Below, piece after piece: positions 1 through 4,620 of a stretch of 8,996 bases of DNA (its first letter is position 1; every line of letters begins with the position of its first letter). The notes beneath the pieces were generated by a model. That model did not search any database. It was given only the letters and a program-made list of their open reading frames with translations, and was not told where the DNA came from. The DNA is from an uncultured Desulfohalobiaceae bacterium. GTDB lineage: Bacteria > Desulfobacterota > Desulfovibrionia > Desulfovibrionales > Desulfonatronovibrionaceae. The stretch is from positions 1-8,996 of the forward strand of contig CAJXJU010000029.1 of assembly GCA_913055195.1 (NCBI GenBank), in the 5' to 3' direction. Position numbers and translations under genes: made by a program.

Positions 1-44
1 CTATTTGAAATCATTAGCCGTTCGCCTGTCCCCGCTAGCTGTAA

Positions 45-170
45 TTTGCGAGTTTTGACTTTTTGCAGGCGACTCTAGATAGTAAAAGATTGAGAAAAAG
101 GTTGGGTGAGTTAGAAGAATTTTATGTTGTTCAGGTAAAAGAAGAATTGAAAAAAATGCTAAAAATCTAA
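45..170 (+). pseudogene. 3' remnant of an unknown cassette gene
   Basis: A plus-strand frame is open from 45 (after a TAA at 42-44) to the TAA at 168-170, which lies inside the R'' box of the first attC site. The last 35 codons read as a charged helix-like tail rich in K, R, E and L (for example RKRLGELEEFYVV and KEELKKMLK). There is no ATG near the 5' end and no clear ribosome binding site; a TTG at 63 or 90 is the only plausible start. The stop codon inside attC is what a real cassette gene should show, so I read this as the end of a gene whose upstream part has been lost or rearranged. It may instead be a very small intact gene. Function not recognised. Confidence 0.35.
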
Positions 171-225
171 CAAACCCTTCCACCCGACCCGCCATACGGC
201 GGGCGGGTGAACTTAGGCGTTAGAC
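165..225 (+). repeat. attC site 1 (61 bp)
   Basis: The R'' box ATCTAAC (165-171) and R' box GTTAGAC (219-225) both fit the attC consensus. Between them CACCCG (181-186) and CCCGCC (188-193) pair with GGCGGG (198-203) and CGGGTG (204-209) around a 4-base loop. A187 is left unpaired; on the bottom strand this is an extrahelical T, the kind of base that directs the integrase to the bottom strand. The expected cut is between G219 and T220. This is the best-formed of the four sites. Confidence 0.93.
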
Positions 226-243
226 AAAATAGAGGTAAAAACT

Positions 244-696
244 GTGGACAGAATATATATAGATACTTGTGTATTTAATCGTCCATTTGATGATCAAATC
301 AGATATGACATAAGACTTGAAGCAGAGGCAAAGATTTATATTCAAGAAAAAATAAAAGATGGAAAGTTGGAACTTATATGGTCTTACATATTGGAGTACG
401 AAAATAGTGTCAATCCTTTCCTTGTTAGGAAGTTGGCAATAGTCAGATGGAAAAATATAGCAAGAATTCATATCATTGAGAATGAAACAGTACTCTTGTT
501 GGCGAAACGAATAAAAGCCTTGGGACTAAAATCAAAAGATGCGTTACATATAGCATGTGGAATCTATGGGAAGGCAGATTTTTTTATAACAACCGATAAG
601 AAAATTTTAAAAATATTAAAAGATTATGATGAAATTAATATTATAAATCCGGTTGATTTTGTAATAGAAATAGAGGGGAGGAATTATGATTATTGA
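244..696 (+). CDS. PIN-domain ribonuclease, probable toxin of a toxin-antitoxin pair
   Basis: The 150-residue product has the PIN-domain layout: a first strand ending in the acidic residue D7 (IYIDTCVFNRP), a mid acidic residue E51 or E53 (SYILEYENS), D99 in KSKDALHIA, and D118 in ITTDKK. These four acidic positions bind the metal ions in PIN nucleases, many of which (VapC type) cleave tRNA or other RNA. The length is typical of the family. The start is a GTG; AGAGG at 231-235, eight bases upstream, supports it, and no better start exists after the attC at 165-225. The 3' end overlaps the next gene by 11 bases, so the two are co-translated. Gene order is toxin first, the reverse of classical vapBC. 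Known: PIN toxins are common cassette cargo. Inferred: the RNA target and toxicity here. It is AT-rich compared with the lpx operon. Confidence 0.85.
   Translation: MDRIYIDTCVFNRPFDDQIRYDIRLEAEAKIYIQEKIKDGKLELIWSYILEYENSVNPFLVRKLAIVRWKNIARIHIIENETVLLLAKRIKALGLKSKDALHIACGIYGKADFFITTDKKILKILKDYDEINIINPVDFVIEIEGRNYDY
675..681 (+). promoter_or_regulatory. Strong ribosome binding site of the PIN partner gene
   Basis: GGGGAGG lies inside the 3' end of the PIN gene, four bases before the ATG at 686. It is much closer to the Shine-Dalgarno consensus than the sites of the other cassette genes. A strong site on the second gene of a toxin-first pair would favour making the partner in excess; that reading is inference. 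Confidence 0.7.
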
Positions 697-901
697 TAGC
701 GAAATTAGAATAAAAGGTATGAAAGCATTAATACAAGAATTAGGAGAAACAGGAGCAGTGAGATTTATTACTTTGATAGTAAGAGAACCTTTTGACTATA
801 CTCAATGGCAAGATAAGTTATGGGAAGATCTAAGCATCGAAGAATTAAGTAAACAAGCCATGGATTATATTTCAACAAATGAAAATGATAAAAATGTCTA
901 A
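686..901 (+). CDS. Small partner of the PIN protein, putative antitoxin
   Basis: The 71-residue acidic protein follows the PIN gene with an 11-base overlap. It contains MKALIQELGETGAVRFITLI near its start, then REPFDYTQWQ, and an acidic helix-like end LSIEELSKQAMDYIS. I recognise this as the style of small proteins often encoded beside PIN-domain genes, but I cannot name a DNA-binding domain in it: there is no clear ribbon-helix-helix, AbrB or helix-turn-helix pattern. Its TAA stop (899-901) is part of the R'' box of the second attC, so the gene fills the cassette to its very end. The antitoxin role is inferred from position, size and acidity. It may neutralise the PIN protein by direct binding; autoregulation is not visible. 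Confidence 0.7.
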   Translation: MIIDSEIRIKGMKALIQELGETGAVRFITLIVREPFDYTQWQDKLWEDLSIEELSKQAMDYISTNENDKNV

Positions 902-981
902 CAAGGCGCTTCACCTGATCGTCACTCCGCTACGCCCTGTCTGGCTTGCGTCTCGTCGGCAGGTGAGCCTGGACGTTTAAC
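896..981 (+). repeat. attC site 2 (86 bp)
   Basis: The R'' box is GTCTAAC (896-902). TCACCTG (911-917) pairs with CAGGTGA (960-966), with A918 next to the stem as a probable extrahelical base. A long imperfect apical part lies between. The R' box is GTTTAAC (975-981), which departs from GTTRRRY by a T at the fourth position. The expected cut is G975/T976. The stop codon of the upstream gene lies inside R''. Confidence 0.85.
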
Positions 982-1314
982 CTGTAGAAAAAATCCCGAA
1001 GCTGTAAGAGGTAATGTAGTAATCATGTATAAGTGCCAAATTTGCCTTTACTATCAAAGTCCCATGGGGGTGACCTTTGAAAAGTTTTCTTTTATAGTTC
1101 TGTAACAGTGTCGAGAAGGTAAGAGTGGAAATTAGGGACATGCAAATAATGTTTGATAAGTGTCCAGGTGGTTGAGAAAGGGTAAAAATTAGTATGTTAC
1201 GGGCTGACATTTTTATTAAAAAGGTCAAATTTGAGTTTTTGCAGTTAAATCTAACAAAGCCCTTCAGCAGCTCGCAACCCGCCTTCGGCGGTTGCGAGCT
1301 GCTGAGCTTTGACG
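976..1314 (+). mobile_element. Gene cassette C without a convincing gene
   Basis: Between attC 2 and attC 3 about 267 bases (982-1248) hold no plausible gene on the plus strand. The only small frame of note is ATG 1025 to TAA 1103-1105 (26 codons, beginning MYKCQIC), which has an AGAGG about 15 bases upstream and is too short to support. A long minus-strand open frame crosses attC 3 and enters the next gene, so I reject it. The stretch has several small symmetries: a hairpin at 1054-1080, GGACA (1136-1140) against TGTCC (1161-1165), and two related segments starting AGTGTC at 1107 and 1159 (11 of the first 14 bases identical). Possible explanations are a regulatory or small-RNA cassette, a promoter cassette, or a decayed gene or insertion-sequence end. 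None can be chosen from the sequence alone. Confidence 0.65.
1054..1080. repeat. Inverted repeat inside the gene-less cassette
   Basis: TCAAAG (1054-1059) is matched by CTTTGA (1075-1080), and between them CCCATGGG (1061-1068) is a perfect 8-base palindrome. The two could form a short hairpin in DNA or RNA. No T run follows, so it does not look like a terminator. Function unknown. Confidence 0.4.
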
Positions 1315-1320
1315 GTAGTT
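1249..1320 (+). repeat. attC site 3 (72 bp) with very long stem and degenerate R' box
   Basis: The R'' box is ATCTAAC (1249-1255), followed by AAAG as in the other sites. The stem is exceptional: 14 bases at 1264-1277 pair perfectly with 1292-1305, then CCGCC (1279-1283) pairs with GGCGG (1287-1291) around a 3-base loop, with C1278 unpaired (a G on the bottom strand). After GCTTTGAC the R' box should follow, but the sequence is GGTAGTT (1314-1320), which lacks the GTT core. The boundary with the next cassette is therefore approximate, and the site may be inactive on this side. Confidence 0.8.
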
Positions 1321-1349
1321 GCAGAAAATATAAAAGAAAATAATTATTT

Positions 1350-1589
1350 ATGGAGATAAAATTTTCTCGCCACGCAAAAAGAAGAGCAAAATTATATAAC
1401 ATCTCAGAAGAAATAATTAGAGGTATTCTCGAAAAAAAGGAATTGCTTGAAGGCAATCAAGAGATTATAAAAGATGTTGAATGCTTTAAGTATCCTTTAA
1501 AGATTGTTGTTTCTGTGGAAAATGATATAGTGACTGTAATAACAAATTATCCTTTAAAGAGAGGGAGAAAAAATGAAAGTTTACTATGA
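1350..1589 (+). CDS. DUF4258-like small protein, putative toxin of a pair
   Basis: The 79-residue basic protein begins MEIKFSRHAKRRAKLYNIS, the 'S/T-x-HA-x-xR' opening typical of DUF4258-like proteins, then a helix ISEEIIRGILEKKELLEG and a beta-rich second half (PLKIVVSVENDIVTVITNYP). This helix-then-sheet arrangement resembles the RelE/mRNA-interferase fold, but no catalytic residues can be named with confidence. It overlaps the next gene by 17 bases, so the two are translationally coupled. No strong ribosome binding site precedes ATG 1350; the leader is A-rich (AAAATATAAAAGAAAATAA). DUF4258-like and DUF2283-like genes are often found side by side, which supports a two-gene module. Toxin activity is inference only. 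Confidence 0.72.
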   Translation: MEIKFSRHAKRRAKLYNISEEIIRGILEKKELLEGNQEIIKDVECFKYPLKIVVSVENDIVTVITNYPLKRGRKNESLL

Positions 1590-1803
1590 CGATGAAGTAG
1601 ATGCCTTGTATCTAAAGTTAGGAGATGAAACTCCAGATGGAGTTATAGAGATTTCTGATGGTGTCAATATAGATACAACTTCAGAAAATAAACTGGTAGG
1701 TATTGAAATTCTTAATGCTTCCAAAAAAATAGATTTAAAAACAATGTTATCTTATTCATTCGAATTTGAAAAGAAATTAGTAATTCAACAAGAGACTGCC
1801 TAA
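1573..1803 (+). CDS. DUF2283 family small protein, putative partner or antitoxin
   Basis: The 76-residue acidic protein starts MKVYYDDEVDALYLKL, a clear DUF2283 signature, continues with VIEISDGVNIDTTSENKLVGIEILNAS (given as VIEISDGVNID and KLVGIEILNAS), and ends in a less conserved tail. DUF2283 proteins are short, mostly beta-structured and of unknown biochemical function. GAGGGAG at 1561-1567, inside the upstream gene, is a good ribosome binding site five bases from the ATG. The TAA stop (1801-1803) is part of the R'' box of attC 4. Pairing with the upstream DUF4258-like protein suggests an antitoxin role, but neither member is shown here to be toxic or protective. Confidence 0.8.
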   Translation: MKVYYDDEVDALYLKLGDETPDGVIEISDGVNIDTTSENKLVGIEILNASKKIDLKTMLSYSFEFEKKLVIQQETA

Positions 1804-1871
1804 CAAATCGCTCCACCTGACCGCTAAACTCGCTGCGCTCGTTTAGCGGCAGCTTAGCTTTCACGTTTATC
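1798..1871 (+). repeat. attC site 4 (74 bp)
   Basis: The R'' box is GCCTAAC (1798-1804). TG (1818-1819) plus CCGCTAAAC (1821-1829) pair with GTTTAGCGG (1841-1849) plus CA (1850-1851), leaving A1820 unpaired: an extrahelical T on the bottom strand, as in attC 1. The R' box is GTTTATC (1865-1871), with the GTT core kept but T at the fourth and sixth positions. The expected cut is G1865/T1866. The stop codon of the DUF2283-like gene lies inside R''. Confidence 0.88.
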
Positions 1872-1898
1872 CACCAAAAAATAAGAGAAAATAAAACT

Positions 1899-2345
1899 AT
1901 GACGTGGAATTATAGAATAATAAGAACTGTTCAAAATAACACCTTTCATTATAGCATACACGAAGTTTATTATAATAAAAATGGAAAAATTGAAGCATGG
2001 ACAGAAGAACCGGTATTACCTTTTGGAGAGAGTGTAGATGAATTAAGAGAAGATATTAACCATTTTCTTCAAGCATTCAAACTGCCTATTCTGGAAAAGG
2101 GAAGAATAAACGGTAAAGAAAGATTAAAGGAAATAAAAGAAGATCAAGCACTAAATCGAGGTCATTATTTTGAATTTTTGGATAGAACATTTGTAGCGAT
2201 GGAATATATCCATCAATTTTTAGGATGTCATCCGGTGCTACGGAAGGAAAAGAAGTTAAGGGAGTTATATCAGCAAATAGCGAACTTTTTGGCGGAGTTA
2301 TATCAGGAAGCTGGACGACTAGAATTTGAATTAGAAAATAAATAA
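1899..2345 (+). CDS. Conserved hypothetical cassette protein (148 aa)
   Basis: The protein begins MTWNYRIIRTVQNN, followed by a beta-strand-like stretch (FHYSIHEVYYNKNGKIEAWTEEPVLPFGESVDELREDI) and then a helical, charged C-terminal half with two ELYQ segments (RELYQQIANFLAELYQEA). I recognise the N-terminal pattern as that of short proteins of unknown function frequent in integron cassettes and in many bacterial genomes; I cannot assign an activity. There is no signal peptide or membrane segment, so it is probably cytoplasmic. The ATG is preceded by an A-rich leader with AAGAG about 11 bases upstream, a weak ribosome site. It is the last cassette gene before the convergent lpx operon. A 13-base direct repeat (GGAGTTATATCAG at 2261 and 2294) lies within the coding region. 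Confidence 0.75.
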   Translation: MTWNYRIIRTVQNNTFHYSIHEVYYNKNGKIEAWTEEPVLPFGESVDELREDINHFLQAFKLPILEKGRINGKERLKEIKEDQALNRGHYFEFLDRTFVAMEYIHQFLGCHPVLRKEKKLRELYQQIANFLAELYQEAGRLEFELENK

Positions 2346-2384
2346 GAAGTAGTGAACTGGATAATAAGTCGGTTCAGGGGACGC

Positions 2385-2410
2385 AAAATCTCTTTAATTT
2401 GATAGATTTT
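2385..2410. terminator. Weak AT-only inverted repeat between converging genes
   Basis: AAAATCT (2385-2391) and AGATTTT (2404-2410) are perfectly complementary around a 12-base loop, in the 63-base gap between the last cassette gene and the end of lpxI. Converging genes would benefit from a two-way terminator here. The stem has a single G-C pair and the loop is large, so this is a weak candidate. Confidence 0.2.
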
Positions 2411-3344
2411 ATTTAAGATAGATTGAAATTGGTGACAGGCAAATGATGCTATTTTTGTCCCGGATTTTACCGTTTAAAGGACAAATGTTTTTTTTGCCAT
2501 CGCTTAAAGACTTAAGCCTCTGTAACAGTTGCTCATCAATACCAATAACAGCTATTTTATTTTTATCAGCCAGAGATATTGCCCGGTCAAGTTCAAAAAA
2601 AAGGCTTTTGCCAGCTTCATAGGCCAGACAGGTTGCACCGGCCTGGGCCATGACTTCAATGGTTTTAGACCCCAGGGCAGGGATGTCAATTCGACTATCC
2701 TGTCCTGGCTTAAAGGCCTTGACCACCACGCAACCTTTGCCTGCTAACTGTCCGGCCCGCAGGATAGTAGCATTTGTCCCTTCTATGCTTTCCACTGCCA
2801 CAACCATTTGATCCCGCACAACAATGCATTGACCGATATCCAGTTCCCCCAGTTTTTTGACCAGGGGCCACGCAAAAAGGATATCCTGTATTTCTTTTGC
2901 AGAAGGTTTTCTTTTGCTTAATTGTCCAGATAAAGCAATGAGTTCAGGTACAAAGTTATTGGCTGCAACAACCCTGAAACCTTCCTGTTCAAGTTCGCGT
3001 GCCACTGCTCTTAAAATGGCGTCGTCATTTTTGTTTTTAAGTTTAAAGAGAAGTTTTGCTGCTCTAAAATCTGGCCTGATATTAAGGGCGCGAGGTTTAT
3101 TGATAGGGCCGGCAAAGGTCACCTGGTTGACCTTATTTTTTTGGAAAAATTTAATGAGTTTGTTTAGCTGGCCTAGTTTTAGCCATAAAAAAGAATCTAC
3201 TTTGTTTTGTAAGTCTGGTTCTGTGTCCTGTACAAAACCTACGGCAACAACCTGGTATCCTTTTTTTTGAGCATTTTGGGCTACCAGGAAGGGAAATTGG
3301 CCTCCTCCAGCAATAAGGCCTAAGATGTTGCTATTGCTTGTCAT
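2409..3344 (-). CDS. lpxI: UDP-2,3-diacylglucosamine pyrophosphatase LpxI
   Basis: LpxI hydrolyses UDP-2,3-diacylglucosamine to 2,3-diacylglucosamine-1-phosphate (lipid X) and UMP, the fourth step of lipid A synthesis. It replaces LpxH in many bacteria and acts at the inner face of the cytoplasmic membrane. The N-terminal domain shows LGLIAGGGQFPFLVAQNAQ (7-25), TFAGPINKPRALNIRPD and AILRAVARELEQEGF. The C-terminal catalytic domain has VVRDQMVVAVESIEGT, KAFKPGQD, RIDIPALG with D220 as the likely counterpart of the essential Asp of the Caulobacter enzyme, and AGATCLAYEAGKSL. GGAG (3348-3351) precedes the ATG, and the gene follows lpxA by 14 bases. At 311 residues it is about 30 longer than usual: after the normal end near IAVIGIDEQLLQ a lysine-rich tail of unclear origin runs to the junction with the cassette array. 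Confidence 0.93.
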   Translation of the reverse strand: MTSNSNILGLIAGGGQFPFLVAQNAQKKGYQVVAVGFVQDTEPDLQNKVDSFLWLKLGQLNKLIKFFQKNKVNQVTFAGPINKPRALNIRPDFRAAKLLFKLKNKNDDAILRAVARELEQEGFRVVAANNFVPELIALSGQLSKRKPSAKEIQDILFAWPLVKKLGELDIGQCIVVRDQMVVAVESIEGTNATILRAGQLAGKGCVVVKAFKPGQDSRIDIPALGSKTIEVMAQAGATCLAYEAGKSLFFELDRAISLADKNKIAVIGIDEQLLQRLKSLSDGKKNICPLNGKIRDKNSIICLSPISIYLK

Positions 3345-3358
3345 TTCTCCGGGTATGT

Positions 3359-4153
3359 TCAGGAGTCTTTTTGTGCTGAGACCAGGCCTCTTTTGCTATT
3401 CTGGACAAACTGGATAAATTTCTGGATGACGTCTATCTGACCCAATTCAGATTGGATCTTTTTCAGAGCAAGTTTTTGGCTTAAACCTGAACGCCAGAGG
3501 ATTTGATAGGCTTTTTTTAATGCTGAGATTTGCTCTTTAGAAAAACCTGCCCGACGCAGGCCAATGGTATTGGGGCCAAAAACTTTTGCACGCTCCCCAG
3601 CAACGAGCATAAAGGGTGGGACGTCTTGAGCTACTCCTGTTTTGCCACCAATAAAGGCATGTTCGCCAATCTGGACAAACTGATGTACAGCAGAAAGGCC
3701 GCCAATTACTGAGTTATGACCCACATGAACATGGCCTGCTAAAGTCGCACAATTAGCCAGAATGACCCCGTCTCCAATGAAGCAGTCATGGGCTACATGG
3801 GTGTAGGCCATGAAAAAACAGTTTGAACCTATTGTGGTTACCCCACCACCTTCCTTTGTTCCCCTGTTAAGAGTGCTGTATTCCCTGATTTTATTGTTAT
3901 TGCCGATTTTGAGCCACGTTTCTTCACCTTTAAATTTTAAATCCTGGGGAACCTCTCCGATGCAGGCGTAAGAATAAATATGGTTATCAGAACCCATCCT
4001 GGTATATGATTTGATTTGAGCAAAGGCGTCAATTCTGGTTCGGTCGCCTATAATGGTTTTTTCTTCTATAATAACATAAGGACCAATCTGGACATCTTGC
4101 CCTAGCTCAGCACCTGGTTGAATTATAGCTGTAGGATGGATATTTGTGGCCAC
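3359..4153 (-). CDS. lpxA: Acyl-ACP--UDP-N-acetylglucosamine O-acyltransferase LpxA
   Basis: LpxA is the cytoplasmic first enzyme of lipid A synthesis and moves a 3-hydroxyacyl chain from acyl carrier protein to the 3-OH of UDP-GlcNAc. The 264 residues match the family length. The N-terminal two thirds is a left-handed beta-helix of hexapeptide repeats. The catalytic His is H122 in YTHVAHDC (E. coli H125), with H141 in TLAGHVHVG and H157 in AVHQF also conserved. The second Gly of HAFIGGKTG (G170) lines up with E. coli G173, the acyl-chain 'ruler' position; glycine there is compatible with a long (C14-type) chain, but this is inference. The helical C-terminal domain starts near GPNTIGLRRAGFS. 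The start is a GTG, two bases after the fabZ stop, with AGGGG (4161-4165) seven bases upstream. Confidence 0.97.
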   Translation of the reverse strand: MATNIHPTAIIQPGAELGQDVQIGPYVIIEEKTIIGDRTRIDAFAQIKSYTRMGSDNHIYSYACIGEVPQDLKFKGEETWLKIGNNNKIREYSTLNRGTKEGGGVTTIGSNCFFMAYTHVAHDCFIGDGVILANCATLAGHVHVGHNSVIGGLSAVHQFVQIGEHAFIGGKTGVAQDVPPFMLVAGERAKVFGPNTIGLRRAGFSKEQISALKKAYQILWRSGLSQKLALKKIQSELGQIDVIQKFIQFVQNSKRGLVSAQKDS

Positions 4154-4155
4154 TA

Positions 4156-4617
4156 CTATTCCCCTTTATCTGCAACTGCTGCTGATAAAATGCCCTGGGC
4201 TACAAGTTGACCATTAACAGTAGCCTTGCCGCTCATTTTCCATAAGTTGAGTTTATGTTTTTCATAAAAAACTTCCAGCATAAGCTGGTCGCCCGGAAAA
4301 ACACTCTTTTTAAAGCGCACCTTTTCTATGCCGGTGAATAAAAAAAGTTTGCCTTCCATTTCTTCTGGAATGCTTTTCATAACCAGAATGCCGCCAGCCT
4401 GAGCAAGGGCTTCCAGGATAAGGACCCCTGGCATGACAGGATAAGAAGGGAAATGCCCCTGAAAAAATGGCTCATTAATGGTAACACTTTTAATGGCCTT
4501 TAAATATTTAAAAGGCTCTACCTCAAGTACCCTATCTACCATTAAAAAAGGGTAACGATGGGGGAGCAAATCCATTATTTTTTTGCTGACAATTTCGCCT
4601 TGTTCAGGTCCTTTCAT
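4156..4617 (-). CDS. fabZ: 3-hydroxyacyl-ACP dehydratase FabZ
   Basis: FabZ removes water from 3-hydroxyacyl-ACP in cytoplasmic fatty-acid elongation and competes with LpxA and LpxD for the same acyl donors, which explains its place between their genes. The 153-residue hot-dog-fold protein shows LLPHRYPFLMVDRV (18-30), the catalytic H55 in FQGHFPSYPVMPG and E69 in LILEALAQAGG, and FTGIEKVRFKKSVFPGDQL further on. The length is normal. The ATG lies three bases after the lpxD stop codon; its ribosome site GGAG (4624-4627) is within the end of lpxD. No anomalies are visible. Confidence 0.97.
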   Translation of the reverse strand: MKGPEQGEIVSKKIMDLLPHRYPFLMVDRVLEVEPFKYLKAIKSVTINEPFFQGHFPSYPVMPGVLILEALAQAGGILVMKSIPEEMEGKLFLFTGIEKVRFKKSVFPGDQLMLEVFYEKHKLNLWKMSGKATVNGQLVAQGILSAAVADKGE

Positions 4618-4620
4618 GCT

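Larger units (their letters stand above)
1..2345 (+). mobile_element. Distal part of an integron gene-cassette array (integrase not in window)
   Basis: Four attC-like sites recur between short plus-strand genes, each site directly after the stop codon of a gene or after a non-coding stretch. Taking the cut at the G of the R' box, the cassettes are: partial A up to 219; B 220-975; C 976-1314; D 1315-1865; E from 1866 to an undefined end near 2345-2400. Genes and attC sites share one orientation, as in known arrays. The DNA is visibly richer in A and T than the lpx operon to the right. No tyrosine-recombinase integrase, attI or cassette promoter is visible; in the usual layout they would lie to the left. 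The region could be the tail of a sedentary chromosomal integron or an attC cluster without integrase. Array identity rests on the attC sequences and their hairpins; its extent to the left is unknown. Confidence 0.85.

Noticed and set aside
8..28. Possible end of a further attC (TTAGCCGTTCGCC) near the left edge
   Set aside because: It resembles the right flank of attC 1 (TTAGGCGTTAGAC), but the box GTTCGCC does not fit GTTRRRY and the left half of the site is outside the window.
1025..1105. 26-codon plus-strand frame (begins MYKCQIC) in the gene-less cassette
   Set aside because: It has an ATG and a distant AGAGG, but it is too short, with no known match and no stop at the attC, unlike the other cassette genes. 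Recorded in the cassette entry only.
1264..1305. Long GC-rich hairpin as a transcription terminator
   Set aside because: The stem is strong but no T run follows on either strand, and it sits exactly between R'' and R' boxes, so it is the attC stem.
977..1456. 159-codon open frame on the minus strand
   Set aside because: It starts inside the DUF4258-like gene, runs through the whole attC 3 hairpin and ends at the R' box of attC 2. It has no ribosome site, and its product is low in recognisable structure. It is an accidental open frame over AT-rich DNA.
1..2400. CRISPR array from repeated hairpin motifs
   Set aside because: The repeats are not identical, differ in length (61-86 bp) and are separated by genes or a long stretch of 250-750 bases, not by uniform short spacers.
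2857..3270. 137-codon plus-strand frame opposite lpxI
   Set aside because: It lies fully antisense to a confidently assigned lpxI and has a composition typical of a complementary-strand shadow (many S, L, T, K), with no domain recognised.
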